Source: Campylobacter ureolyticus ACS-301-V-Sch3b (GTDB taxonomy: Bacteria; Campylobacterota; Campylobacteria; Campylobacterales; Campylobacteraceae). From it: a stretch of 64,000 bases of DNA. Shown piece after piece: positions 1 to 8,570 of this stretch. The notes beneath the pieces were generated by a model. The model was not told where the DNA came from. It worked only from the letters and a program-made list of their open reading frames with translations, and ran no database searches. The stretch covers positions 908,927 through 972,926 of the forward strand of contig NZ_KE340326.1 of NCBI RefSeq assembly GCF_000413435.1. The letters run 5' to 3'. Within the stretch, counting starts at the first letter, position 1. Each line of letters begins with the position of its first letter. The translations under genes were made by a program, and so were the position numbers.

Positions 1-600
1 GCAAATGAGTTTTTTATAGAAAAAGATGATACTATTTTGCAAAAAGCATATCATTACGCAACACATAAAAAAGCAAAAATAAATGTACTTTTTAGTTACT
101 TGGATCGTTTTAAAAGCTTTAATAATTGGTATGTGCAACTTTGGGCTGAAAGTCTTGGTAAGAAAAAAGAGTATAAAAGATTTGGTTTAACACCTGTTGC
201 ATTGATTGGAAGTAGGGATCAGCACTCATTTTTACAGCTTATTATGGATGGCATAAAGGATAAAACTGTAACTTTTATAAGAGTTTTAGAAGAAGAAATC
301 GATAAAAATAAAATAAATTTAGGTTTAAAATATCTAGAAAGCTGCGATTTTGTAAATGGATACTCTATGAGTGAAATTTTAAATCTCCAGTGTGAGTCAA
401 CAATGCAAGCTGTGATAAATGAGGGAATTAGCGTTGATTTAATAGAATTAAACAAGCTTGATGAGTGGCATGTTGGATATTTGCTTTATTACTATATGCT
501 TTTAACAAGCGCAGTTGGGGTTATGCTTGATATAAATACTTATGATCAACCAGGGGTTGAGATTGGTAAAAGAATTTTAAAAACTTTAATTTCTAAATAA
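1..600 (+). CDS. pgi: Glucose-6-phosphate isomerase, C-terminal part
   Basis: Interconverts glucose 6-phosphate and fructose 6-phosphate in the cytoplasm; in Campylobacter this mainly serves gluconeogenesis and supplies hexose phosphates for surface sugars. The reading frame is open from the first base of the window, so the gene is cut at its 5' end and only about 199 codons are visible. The family signatures are clear: NWYVQLWAESLGK followed by GSRDQHSFLQL, and the closing QPGVEIGK segment. A TTG at 37 is internal and not a start. The last codon is followed by an AT-rich gap holding the dps promoter. The gene itself looks ordinary. Confidence 0.95.
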   Translation, partial: ANEFFIEKDDTILQKAYHYATHKKAKINVLFSYLDRFKSFNNWYVQLWAESLGKKKEYKRFGLTPVALIGSRDQHSFLQLIMDGIKDKTVTFIRVLEEEIDKNKINLGLKYLESCDFVNGYSMSEILNLQCESTMQAVINEGISVDLIELNKLDEWHVGYLLYYYMLLTSAVGVMLDINTYDQPGVEIGKRILKTLISK

Positions 601-654
601 TTTTTATTTTTAAATATTTTTATGTTTTAAGGCTATTTGTTTAACTTTTTAGAG

Positions 655-673
655 TATAATCATTCTCATAATT
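655..673 (+). promoter_or_regulatory. dps promoter with overlapping Fur/PerR-like box
   Basis: A TATAAT at 655-660 lies 36 bases before the dps start. The 19 bases from 655 match the classical Fur consensus GATAATGATAATCATTATC at about 13 positions, including the ATAAT and CAT blocks on either side. The box overlaps the -10 hexamer, so a bound repressor would block polymerase. Whether Fur or the related PerR uses it cannot be told from sequence. AAGGAG at about 685-690 is the ribosome binding site. Confidence 0.5.
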
Positions 674-695
674 TATTTTAATAAAGGAGAATAAT

Positions 696-1133
696 ATGAA
701 TAAAGTCGTAGAACAACTTAACCAAATTCAAGCAGACGCTTTAGCTTTAAGCATTCAATTTCACAATTATCACTGGAATGTAAAAGGAAACCAATTTTTA
801 GATATCCATAAATATACTGAAGAAGCTTATGATGATATGGGTGAATTATTTGATGAGGCAGCCGAAAGGGCTATCCAAATTGGTGGAAAAGCAATAGTTT
901 GTCCAAAAGATATAATTGAAAAATCAAAAACTCCAAAAGTAAAAAAAGATTCTTTTACTTGTAAAGAAGTAGTTGAATTAATTAAAAAAGATTATGAGTA
1001 TCTACTAGGTGAGTTCAAAAAATTAGCAAAATTAAGTGATGAGGCAGGAGATAGAGCAACAGGAGCGATTTGCGATGACTACATTGGCAAATACGAAAAA
1101 ACTCTTTGGATGCTTTCTGCAACACTTGCTTAA
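696..1133 (+). CDS. dps: Dps-family ferritin-like DNA/iron protein
   Basis: A 145-residue Dps (DNA protection during starvation) protein that forms a dodecameric shell, oxidises Fe(II) with hydrogen peroxide and stores the iron, protecting the cell from oxidative damage. The family ferroxidase region is seen as HNYHWNVKG followed by a second helix with DDMGELFDEAAERA, carrying the inter-subunit His/Asp/Glu ligands. Length is normal for short Dps proteins without a DNA-binding tail. It has a strong AAGGAG ribosome site, a Fur-like box over its promoter and its own terminator, so it is a single-gene unit. Function is confident; regulation is inferred. Confidence 0.95.
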   Translation: MNKVVEQLNQIQADALALSIQFHNYHWNVKGNQFLDIHKYTEEAYDDMGELFDEAAERAIQIGGKAIVCPKDIIEKSKTPKVKKDSFTCKEVVELIKKDYEYLLGEFKKLAKLSDEAGDRATGAICDDYIGKYEKTLWMLSATLA

Positions 1134-1134
1134 T

Positions 1135-1166
1135 AAATTTGGTGCTAAATGCACCAAATTTTATAT
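1135..1166 (+). terminator. Rho-independent terminator of dps
   Basis: A perfect inverted repeat, AAATTTGGTGC at 1135-1145 and GCACCAAATTT at 1151-1161 with a TAAAT loop, starts two bases after the dps stop and is followed by a T-rich stretch. Confidence 0.8.
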
Positions 1167-1233
1167 TTTCTAGGATTTTATTTATTAAAACACTTTAAGC
1201 TGTATCTCAATAAATATTTTTTATAAAATTTAT

Positions 1234-2298
1234 CTAAATTTCAATTCTATTTTTTCCCATAGTCTTGGCATTTTTAAGTTTTCTATCTGCTAAAATTAGT
1301 AAATCATCAATATCTGAAACTGATTGAAATAAGGCTATGCCAATATTTACACTAAGTTTATCAAAGCTTCCAAGAAGTGTATTTAAAACGGTGTTTTTTG
1401 TAATTCTTTCTATTAGTATATTTGATATATTAATTGCACTTGCTTCATTTAAATTTTGGGAAATTATCATAAGTTCATCTTTTTTCATAGAGTAAATTAA
1501 ATCATCACTTCGCATTGAGTTTTTTATAATTCTTATGATTGCTAAAAATATATTATTTGTTACTTCGTATCCAAGTTGATCTATCATGTCATTATAACTT
1601 GTTAGAGAAAACAATAATACCCCCGCATTTTTATTTTCTTCTTTAAATAAAATATTTAAAGCCTTTAAAGCTTGAGTTCTATTTGGTAAATTTGTAACTG
1701 AATCTGTTACTGGAAAAGCATCAAGTTCTTTATTTAAAGCATCCAATTTTTTTGTTGTTTTATTAAGTTTTATTTGTAGTGCCGCATTGCTTTGTGAAAG
1801 TTCATCATTTTTTTGAATTAATGTATTTATAAAATTATTAATAGTTCTTGCAAAGCTTGTATTATCATAAAGGCTCATTAGCTCGTAAGCAGCATTTGGA
1901 GTCATTCCTTTTTTTATAAGTTCAACTTGCTTAAAGAGTAAGAAATTTTGGTTACTTACTTCAATTTCTGACCAAAATATCAAAAAATTAAAAAGTGATT
2001 TTATTTTGTAAATATCATCATTTATATATGAACACATATAATTGACTTCATTTAAAAATGTTTTTTGATTTTTAATATGAGATTCAACTTGTCTTTTGTC
2101 TATTTCAAACTCATCAAAAATTTGTCTTAAATCATCAAATTGATGTGCTGCATAATTTGCTAAATTTTTAAAAAAAGATTGAACTTCAAAAAATGATAAG
2201 CTATTTTTAGCCAAGCTTACACCAAAGTCATTTATCATAATTAAATAATTATTGTTTCTATTTTGTATATCTTTTATGATTTCATCACTTTTTTTCAT
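1234..2298 (-). CDS. Degenerate GGDEF-domain protein with retained I-site
   Basis: A 354-residue cytoplasmic protein with no predicted membrane segment. Residues 1-155 are a helical region I do not recognise; residues about 160-195 look like a coiled-coil linker; residues about 197-354 are a GGDEF fold, opening with the family VTNLPNR motif. The catalytic GG(D/E)EF signature is replaced by KKDEL at 272-276, so cyclic-di-GMP synthesis is unlikely. RSDD at 263-266, five residues before that signature, fits the RxxD inhibitory site that binds cyclic-di-GMP. It may therefore be a cyclic-di-GMP receptor rather than a synthase. It stands alone, 46 bases downstream of radA on the same strand. Domain is confident; role is inference. 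Confidence 0.8.
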   Translation of the reverse strand: MKKSDEIIKDIQNRNNNYLIMINDFGVSLAKNSLSFFEVQSFFKNLANYAAHQFDDLRQIFDEFEIDKRQVESHIKNQKTFLNEVNYMCSYINDDIYKIKSLFNFLIFWSEIEVSNQNFLLFKQVELIKKGMTPNAAYELMSLYDNTSFARTINNFINTLIQKNDELSQSNAALQIKLNKTTKKLDALNKELDAFPVTDSVTNLPNRTQALKALNILFKEENKNAGVLLFSLTSYNDMIDQLGYEVTNNIFLAIIRIIKNSMRSDDLIYSMKKDELMIISQNLNEASAINISNILIERITKNTVLNTLLGSFDKLSVNIGIALFQSVSDIDDLLILADRKLKNAKTMGKNRIEI

Positions 2299-2344
2299 AA
2301 CATAACCTTTTTGCTATAAATTAAGATATTATACCATAAAACAT

Positions 2345-3685
2345 TTACATCATATCTAAAATTTGCCTTATTTCTTTTGTTTTGAATATTTTTATCCCTT
2401 TTTCTTCAATTGGCAAAGATGGGGCTATAACATTTCTAAAATTTTGCATTTTAGCTTCTTTTACTCTAAGATCTAGGTTTGAAATATCACGAATTTCACC
2501 ATTTAAGCTAACTTCGCCTAAAAATATACTCTCTTTGCTAATTGGACGATTTTTAAAACTACTTACAATTGCCGCAACTACGGCTAAATCTGCAGCAGTT
2601 TCACTTATCTTAACACCGCCAATTACATTTATAAAAACATCATAATGTCCAAGTAAAATTTCCATTTTTCTATCAAGTAAGGCTATTATCATATCAAGTC
2701 TGTTTTTATCATATCCAGTTGAACTTCTTTTTGGATATGAGCTTTCACAAACTAGGGCTTGAATTTCTACTATTAATGGGCGAGAACCTTCCATTATAAC
2801 TGTTATTGCGCTTCCACTTACAGCAGATCCTCTTGTAAAAAATTTACTTGCTACATCTTTTGCACTTATTAAGCCTTTATCGCTCATTTCAAATATGCCA
2901 ACTTCACTTGTTGAGCCAAAACGGTTTTTAAATCCTCTTAAAACTCTTAATTCTTTACTAGAATCCCCCTCAAAGTAAAGCACCACATCAACCATGTGTT
3001 CAAGCACTCTAGGACCTGCAATTGAGCCTTCTTTTGTGATGTGACCTATGATAAAAACAGAAATTCCTTTTTCTTTAGCTATTCGCATTAGCTCAAATGT
3101 TATTTCTCTTACTTGTGAAACAGATCCTGGAGCTGATGTGATAGCATCACTATAAAGAGTTTGGATACTATCTATAACTAGAAATTTATACTCATTTTGT
3201 AAAAGTTCATTTTTGATATTTTCAAGTGAAATTTCAGCCAAAAGATATAAATTTTTTGAAACAGCATTTAACCTATCTGCTCTTAGTTTTATTTGACTAA
3301 GACTTTCTTCTCCGCTTACATAGAGGACTTTTAAAGATTTTTTTGCCAAATTTGAAGCTATTTTTAGCAAAAGCGTTGATTTGCCAATCCCAGGACTTCC
3401 ACCAATTAACACAAGCGAGCCTTCTACTATCCCACCACCTAAAACCAAATCAAGCTCTTTATCTTCTGTTGAGACTCTTTTAACATCTTCTATTTTTATA
3501 TCACAAATTTCTTGTGCTTTATTTGGAGTAGTTATTATTTTTGAAGAAGTTTCTATAAATTTAATTTGTTCTTCATTTAGTTCTACAAAACTATCCCAAG
3601 CACCACATTCAGGACATTTTCCCATCCATTTGGCTTGTTTGTTTCCACATGCACTACATTCAAAAACTGTCTTTTTTTTAGCCAT
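2345..3685 (-). CDS. radA: DNA repair protein RadA
   Basis: A RecA-like ATPase that promotes branch migration during recombinational repair. The 446 residues show the full family layout: an N-terminal C4 zinc finger (C10, C13, C24, C27), Walker A GGSPGIGKST at about 95-104, the RadA-specific KNRFG motif near residue 250, and a C-terminal Lon-protease-like domain. Its start codon overlaps the ftsY stop by one base (TAATG), so it is translationally linked to ftsY and the TlpA-like gene upstream. No missing residues were seen. Confidence 0.97.
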   Translation of the reverse strand: MAKKKTVFECSACGNKQAKWMGKCPECGAWDSFVELNEEQIKFIETSSKIITTPNKAQEICDIKIEDVKRVSTEDKELDLVLGGGIVEGSLVLIGGSPGIGKSTLLLKIASNLAKKSLKVLYVSGEESLSQIKLRADRLNAVSKNLYLLAEISLENIKNELLQNEYKFLVIDSIQTLYSDAITSAPGSVSQVREITFELMRIAKEKGISVFIIGHITKEGSIAGPRVLEHMVDVVLYFEGDSSKELRVLRGFKNRFGSTSEVGIFEMSDKGLISAKDVASKFFTRGSAVSGSAITVIMEGSRPLIVEIQALVCESSYPKRSSTGYDKNRLDMIIALLDRKMEILLGHYDVFINVIGGVKISETAADLAVVAAIVSSFKNRPISKESIFLGEVSLNGEIRDISNLDLRVKEAKMQNFRNVIAPSLPIEEKGIKIFKTKEIRQILDMM

Positions 3686-4554
3686 TATTCTTCAAAAATC
3701 CCATCCAAAAGCGTATTTACAAATTCCTTTGCATCAAATTTGACTAAATCATCCATTGTTTCACCAACTCCGATATATAAAATCGGAAGTTCAAGCTCTC
3801 TTGCTATTCCAAAAAGTGCTCCACCTTTTGAAGTTCCATCAAGCTTTGTAATTATTACCCCATCAAGTTTTACAATTTCATTAAAAGCGTAAGTTTGCTT
3901 AACGCTATTATTTCCCTGCGTTCCATCAAGAACCAAAATTTTTCTATGTGGTGCACTTGGCATGGCGCGAGATGAAATTCTAACTATTTTTTCTAGCTCA
4001 TTTGCTAAATTTTTTTGATTTTGAAGTCTTCCTGCTGTGTCAATTAAAACATTATCATATCCTCTTGCAACTGCTGAGCTTATGCTGTCGTATGCAACAG
4101 CTGCTGGATCGTGACCTTGATTTGATGCAACTATAGGAATATCAAGTTTTATTGACCATTGTCTAAGCTGTTCGATAGCTCCTGCTCTAAAAGTATCGCA
4201 AGCTCCAAGAATTACCTTTTTTCCACTTTTTTTATACAAATTTGCTAATTTTGCAATTGATGTTGTCTTTCCGGCACCATTTACACCTAAAATTAACTCA
4301 ACAAAAGGTTTTTCTTTTGATATATTTTTATCTTCATACATAAAATATGTATTTAAAACACGCTCTAAATCTTTTCTTGAAACTTCATCTTGTGGTGGAA
4401 GATAATAAATTATCTCTTCAACTATTTCATAATCCACATCCGCTTCTAGAAGCATTTCTTCTAAAATATCTTTTGAAATTTTTTCATTTTTAGGTTTGGC
4501 AGATTTCATTGCTTCAACTGTTTTTTGCAAACCTTTTTTAAAAAAATTTATCAT
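3685..4554 (-). CDS. ftsY: Signal recognition particle receptor FtsY
   Basis: The GTPase that docks SRP-ribosome complexes at the inner membrane for co-translational protein insertion. The 289-residue protein consists of the NG domain with almost no acidic A domain, as is usual in this phylum. Visible GTPase elements are GVNGAGKT (90-97), DTFRAGA (120-126), DTAGR (172-176) and a TKLDG motif near 237. The start overlaps the stop of the upstream thioredoxin-like gene by four bases (ATGA) and the stop overlaps radA by one, giving a compact three-gene leftward operon. Confidence 0.97.
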   Translation of the reverse strand: MINFFKKGLQKTVEAMKSAKPKNEKISKDILEEMLLEADVDYEIVEEIIYYLPPQDEVSRKDLERVLNTYFMYEDKNISKEKPFVELILGVNGAGKTTSIAKLANLYKKSGKKVILGACDTFRAGAIEQLRQWSIKLDIPIVASNQGHDPAAVAYDSISSAVARGYDNVLIDTAGRLQNQKNLANELEKIVRISSRAMPSAPHRKILVLDGTQGNNSVKQTYAFNEIVKLDGVIITKLDGTSKGGALFGIARELELPILYIGVGETMDDLVKFDAKEFVNTLLDGIFEE

Positions 4555-5129
4555 TTTATAGCCTTTTTAATCTCTATTTCAAGCATTTCTTCGGGTATTA
4601 TACCTAAATAGTCTTTATAGTGCTTTCCACTTTTTTTATAAACACTCATAAAAGGTATATTTTTAATTCCACCTATTGCATCCATCAAAGTTTCATTTTC
4701 CAAGCTTTGACTTATTTGAAACTTTATATCTTCTAGACTTATTTTATTTTCGCTTGGGTTTTCATCATTTTTTACAACAATTCCGTAAATATTGATATCG
4801 TTTTCAAATTTATTAGCTAAGTTATTAAGTACTTGTATTTGAACCAAGCAAGGAGGACACCAAGGTGTGAAAAAGAAAAAAATTGTAGCTTTATCGCTAT
4901 TTTCTATATTTACTCCATCGTCAGTTTTAGTAACGCTTATAAGATCATCATTATTAAATTTAATTGTAATTGGCGCATCTAGGTTGGTTGTTAAAATAGC
5001 TTCATTTTGTTCTAAATTTAAAGTTTTATTGCTATCTTTAAACATGGAAGTTGATTTTTTATCATCTTTTTTATCGCAACCTGCAAAAAAAAGAATCAAA
5101 AATAGTACTATAAATTTGATAAATTTCAT
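4551..5129 (-). CDS. TlpA-like thioredoxin-fold lipoprotein
   Basis: A 192-residue lipoprotein: a hydrophobic signal ends in a lipobox with the lipidated cysteine at C18 (FAGC). The rest carries a TlpA/ResA-type thioredoxin fold with the redox pair C91-P-P-C94 in the context TPWCPPC. It should sit on the periplasmic face of the membrane as a thiol-disulfide reductase; related proteins act in cytochrome c maturation or in keeping periplasmic cysteines reduced, but the partner here is unknown. It is the first gene of the operon with ftsY and radA, and its promoter must lie in the 67-base gap shared with the divergent folate gene. Confidence 0.85.
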   Translation of the reverse strand: MKFIKFIVLFLILFFAGCDKKDDKKSTSMFKDSNKTLNLEQNEAILTTNLDAPITIKFNNDDLISVTKTDDGVNIENSDKATIFFFFTPWCPPCLVQIQVLNNLANKFENDINIYGIVVKNDENPSENKISLEDIKFQISQSLENETLMDAIGGIKNIPFMSVYKKSGKHYKDYLGIIPEEMLEIEIKKAIK

Positions 5130-5196
5130 AAAATTCCTCTATTTAAAATCTTTTTTAATCTAAAATTATACATAAATTTAATAAAATAACCGTTAA

Positions 5197-5817
5197 ATGA
5201 TGACAAAAGAAATATTTAGAAAAAAAGCTAAAAAAAAGCTTAAATTTATTGCCAAAACAAAAGCTAAGTGTAGCCATTATGAAATTTTAAGAAATCTAAA
5301 AAAGATAATTAAAACAACAAATTCTAAGAAAATTTTATTTTTTATGCCAACGGCAAATGAGCCTAATTTGCTGCTTTTAAGAAGAAAATTAGTAAAAAGT
5401 AATGAAATTTTTATCCCGCTTATGCGAAATCTTAGCTTTGAAATGGTAAAATTAAGAGGACCTTTTTATAAGTCTCGTTTTGGCATCTTGGAAAATAGAT
5501 CTCAAAATGTTTTTAAGAAAAAAATAGATTTAGCTGTAGTTCCAGTTATTGGAGTTGATGGAAAAATGGCTAGAATTGGTCATGGAATGGGCTTTTATGA
5601 TAGATTTTTTGACAGTCTTAACTATAAGCCTTTAATTATTTTTGTGGAGATTTGTGATATGTATATAAAAGAGATTATTTCACAAAAACATGATATTAAA
5701 TGTGATATTTACTTAACTCCAAAGAAAAATTACATAATAAGAGGAAAAAATGATAGAAATAATTCTAGGCTTAGGAGCCGGTGCAGTGGGAGTTGGTGCA
5801 GGATATCTAATATCTAA
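5197..5817 (+). CDS. 5-formyltetrahydrofolate cyclo-ligase
   Basis: Converts 5-formyl-THF to 5,10-methenyl-THF with ATP, recycling a folate that inhibits one-carbon enzymes. The family is recognised from the lysine-rich N-terminus, PTANEPNLL and the substrate-loop motif GHGMGFYDRFF. Two ATG codons stand side by side at 5197 and 5200, with no clear Shine-Dalgarno sequence; a TAAAAT at 5182-5187 is so close that the message may be nearly leaderless. The last 23 codons run through the start of rny in another frame (68-base overlap), so the C-terminal tail is shaped by that overlap and may not be conserved. Confidence 0.85.
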   Translation: MMTKEIFRKKAKKKLKFIAKTKAKCSHYEILRNLKKIIKTTNSKKILFFMPTANEPNLLLLRRKLVKSNEIFIPLMRNLSFEMVKLRGPFYKSRFGILENRSQNVFKKKIDLAVVPVIGVDGKMARIGHGMGFYDRFFDSLNYKPLIIFVEICDMYIKEIISQKHDIKCDIYLTPKKNYIIRGKNDRNNSRLRSRCSGSWCRISNI

Positions 5818-7303
5818 AAAAATAAATGAAGCAAATTATAATATCTTTGTAGAGCAGGCAAAAGCAAAAGCAAAAGCTATTGAATATGAAGCTGAAAGTA
5901 TTTTAAAAGATGCAAAATTAACTATCCAAGAAGCTGAGTTTGATGCTAAAAAAAAGTATGAAGATAAAGTTTTAAAAATTCAAAAAGATTTTGATTCAAA
6001 AACAGCTGAACTTGATAAAAAAGAAAAAGAACTTGTTGAAGAAAAGCAAACTCTAAATACCAATACTAAAAAAATTGAAGAGTTTCATAAAGATGCCAAA
6101 AATATGTATGATGAGGGAAAGCTATTAAAGAAAAACTATGAAGCCAAAATAGAAGAGGCATTAAAAGTTTTAGAACATTCTGCAGGTCTAACAGAAGAAG
6201 AGGCAAGAGATGAAATTTTAAAAAGAGTTGAAGAAAGAAGCCGCGGAGACATTGCCCATATTGTCAGAAAATATGAAGAAGAAGCAAAAAAAGAGGCAAA
6301 AAAAAGAGCAAACTATATCATAGCTCAAGCCACAACTAGATTTGCCGGTGAGTATGCAGCAGAGCGACTTATAAATGTTGTTGATATAAAAAATGATGAC
6401 TTAAAAGGTAGAATTATCGGCAAAGAGGGGCGAAATATAAAAACCCTAGAAATGGTTTTAGGCGTTGATGTTATAATCGATGATACCCCACACGCAGTTA
6501 TTTTAAGTAGCTTTAACCTTTATAGAAGAGCAATTGCAACAAGAGTTGTTGAACTATTAGTTGAAGATGGAAGAATTCAACCCGCTAGAATTGAAGAAAT
6601 TCATAAAAAAGTATGTGAAGAGTTTGAAGCAAGCATCTTAGAAGAGGGTGAAAATATCGTTATGGACTTAGGACTTAGCGGAATTCATCCAGAAATCATA
6701 AAATTAATTGGAAAGCTTAAATTTAGAGCAAGTTATGGACAAAATGCTCTTGCTCATAGTCTTGAAGTTGCTCATCTAGCTGGAATTATCGCAGCTGAAA
6801 CTGGTGGAGATGAAAATTTAGCAAGACGCGCTGGACTTTTACATGATATTGGTAAAGCCTTAACTCATGAATATGAGGGAAGTCATGTGGATTTAGGGGC
6901 TGAAATTTGTAAAAGATATAAAGAACACCCAGTTGTTATAAATGCGATATATGCTCACCATGGACATGAGGAAGCACAAAGCATAGAGTGTGCTGCAGTT
7001 TGTACAGCTGATGCGCTAAGTGCTGCAAGACCTGGAGCTAGACGCGAAGTGCTTGAAAGTTTCTTAAAAAGAGTTTCTGAGGTTGAGGAGATAGCTACTA
7101 GTAAAAATGGGGTAAAGCAAGCATACGCAATAAATGCTGGTAGAGAAATAAGAGTTATGGTAAATGCAAATTTGATAAATGATGATGAGGCTGTTTTAGT
7201 TGCAAAAGAAATAGCTGATGATATAAAAGCTAATGTTCAATATCCAGGAGAAATAAAAGTAAGTGTTATAAGAGAAACACGAGTTACTGAATATGCAAAA
7301 TAA
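5750..7303 (+). CDS. rny: Ribonuclease Y
   Basis: A membrane-anchored endoribonuclease that starts mRNA decay in bacteria lacking RNase E. The 517 residues show the standard order: one N-terminal transmembrane helix (about 1-20), a long charged coiled coil (about 25-150), a KH domain with GRIIGKEGRNIKTLE, and an HD domain with HSLEVAHLAG and LLHDIGKA metal ligands. The ATG at 5750 follows AGAGGA and lies inside the end of the folate gene, so the two are coupled. Length and motifs match the family. Confidence 0.97.
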   Translation: MIEIILGLGAGAVGVGAGYLISKKINEANYNIFVEQAKAKAKAIEYEAESILKDAKLTIQEAEFDAKKKYEDKVLKIQKDFDSKTAELDKKEKELVEEKQTLNTNTKKIEEFHKDAKNMYDEGKLLKKNYEAKIEEALKVLEHSAGLTEEEARDEILKRVEERSRGDIAHIVRKYEEEAKKEAKKRANYIIAQATTRFAGEYAAERLINVVDIKNDDLKGRIIGKEGRNIKTLEMVLGVDVIIDDTPHAVILSSFNLYRRAIATRVVELLVEDGRIQPARIEEIHKKVCEEFEASILEEGENIVMDLGLSGIHPEIIKLIGKLKFRASYGQNALAHSLEVAHLAGIIAAETGGDENLARRAGLLHDIGKALTHEYEGSHVDLGAEICKRYKEHPVVINAIYAHHGHEEAQSIECAAVCTADALSAARPGARREVLESFLKRVSEVEEIATSKNGVKQAYAINAGREIRVMVNANLINDDEAVLVAKEIADDIKANVQYPGEIKVSVIRETRVTEYAK

Positions 7304-7312
7304 GGATTTTTA

Positions 7313-7903
7313 ATGAAAAAAATTTTAATTATTTTAAGTTTATTTTTTTTAGCTTTAAATTCGCATGCAAAAGATGAGGATTTATTAAACGCATCAAATG
7401 CCTATGAGCTTACTATGAGAGAGGCAAATGTTGATAAGAAAAGTCTAGTGGATAGTTCAAAAGCTATTTTAATATTTCCAAGTGTTAAAAAAGTTGGCTT
7501 TATAGTTGGAGGAATGTATGGAAACGGGGTTGCTCTTATAAAAAATGGCTTAAATTTTAATGCATATGAAGCAAGTATATCAAATGGAAGTATTGGCTTT
7601 CAAATAGGCTATGAAGATAACTACATGGTGCTTTTTGTTATGAATGATGAAATTTTAAATTCTATGATAAATGCAGATATTAAACTTGGAGTGGATGCAA
7701 CAGTTTCTTTGTATAAGGCTAGTGCAAGCGTTGGAGCTGTTAGTGTATTCGATAAAGATGTTTATGCTTTTGTTAATAAAGCCGGAGCTTTTGCCGGTGT
7801 GAATATAGGTGGATTTGTAGTAAATATCGATACTGGTAAGATTTTTAATCAAAATAGTTATGCATTTGAAAATTTAGTAAAAACTATAAAAAAGGTCTAT
7901 TGA
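7313..7903 (+). CDS. Secreted SYLF (YSC84-like) domain protein
   Basis: A 196-residue protein with a Sec signal peptide ending at about residue 19 (SHA/K). The body resembles the SYLF/YSC84 lipid-binding domain: a glycine-rich series with GFIVGGMYGNGV, then GASISNG-like and GVDATVS segments, closing on a conserved AFENLVKTI-like end. Bacterial relatives are periplasmic or outer-membrane-associated and of uncertain function; phospholipid binding is proposed from eukaryotic homologues. It follows rny by nine bases and touches the next gene, so all are probably co-transcribed. Confidence 0.75.
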   Translation: MKKILIILSLFFLALNSHAKDEDLLNASNAYELTMREANVDKKSLVDSSKAILIFPSVKKVGFIVGGMYGNGVALIKNGLNFNAYEASISNGSIGFQIGYEDNYMVLFVMNDEILNSMINADIKLGVDATVSLYKASASVGAVSVFDKDVYAFVNKAGAFAGVNIGGFVVNIDTGKIFNQNSYAFENLVKTIKKVY

Positions 7904-8469
7904 TGAGTGAAATGTTAACTTCACTTTCTACTTATGGATATATTATTTTATTTTTATACACACTTGGTGGTGGTATGGTTGCGATAATTGCCGCTGGAGT
8001 TTTAAGCTATGCTGGAAGCATGAATCTAACTCTTGTTATAATTATAGCAACTATTTCAAATGCCTTGGGAGATACTCTTCTTTTTTATTTAAGTAGATAT
8101 AACAAAAAAGAAATTATGCCATATTTTAAAAAACAAAAACGAAATTTAGCCTTAGCTCAAATACTATTTAAAAAACATGGTGGAAAAATAATTTTATTTA
8201 AAAAATACATATATGGTTTAAAAACTTTAGTTCCACTTGCCATTGGACTTACAAAATATAGTTTTTATAAATTTAGCATTATAAATATAATAAGTGCTTT
8301 TATCTGGGCTTTAAGTCTTGGACTTTTAAGTTATTTTTCAGGTGATATACTTATAAATTTATTCAGCCTCATAAAGCAAAATCCATTAATTATGCCATTT
8401 ATTTTACTTATAATAATTGGTTTAATTATACTTTATTTTAAACAAGCAACTAAGAAAAAATCTAAATAA
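7903..8469 (+). CDS. DedA-family membrane protein
   Basis: A 188-residue polytopic membrane protein of the DedA/VTT family, whose members flip phospholipids or undecaprenyl phosphate and support envelope homeostasis. Four or five hydrophobic segments are seen, with a family-like re-entrant N-terminal region, the GDTLLFYLSRY segment and the basic loop around KKYIYGLKTLVPLAIGLTK. I start it at the ATG at 7903, which shares one base with the preceding stop (TGATG); a TTG at 7900 would add one residue. It ends an apparent operon with rny and the SYLF gene. Confidence 0.85.
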   Translation: MSEMLTSLSTYGYIILFLYTLGGGMVAIIAAGVLSYAGSMNLTLVIIIATISNALGDTLLFYLSRYNKKEIMPYFKKQKRNLALAQILFKKHGGKIILFKKYIYGLKTLVPLAIGLTKYSFYKFSIINIISAFIWALSLGLLSYFSGDILINLFSLIKQNPLIMPFILLIIIGLIILYFKQATKKKSK

Positions 8470-8524
8470 CTTTTTATTCTATAGTGTTTTAAATATTAAG
8501 AACAAATTAAGATTTTAGTCCTAT

Positions 8525-8554
8525 AATTATCAATAAGTTATTTTATTGATAATT
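8525..8554 (+). promoter_or_regulatory. Perfect 12-bp inverted repeat before the CDF gene
   Basis: AATTATCAATAA at 8525-8536 is repeated in perfect inverted form as TTATTGATAATT at 8543-8554 with a six-base spacer. The left arm overlaps a TATAAT at 8522-8527 and the right arm ends at the AAAAGG ribosome site of the cation efflux gene. This placement suits a repressor operator; a translational hairpin masking the ribosome site is the alternative. The regulator is not identifiable. Confidence 0.5.
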
Positions 8555-8570
8555 AAAAGGAAAGCTAAAA

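Noticed and set aside
3381-3743. 120-codon plus-strand frame across radA and ftsY
   Set aside because: It runs antisense to two well-supported genes and reads as a Pro/Ser-rich shadow.
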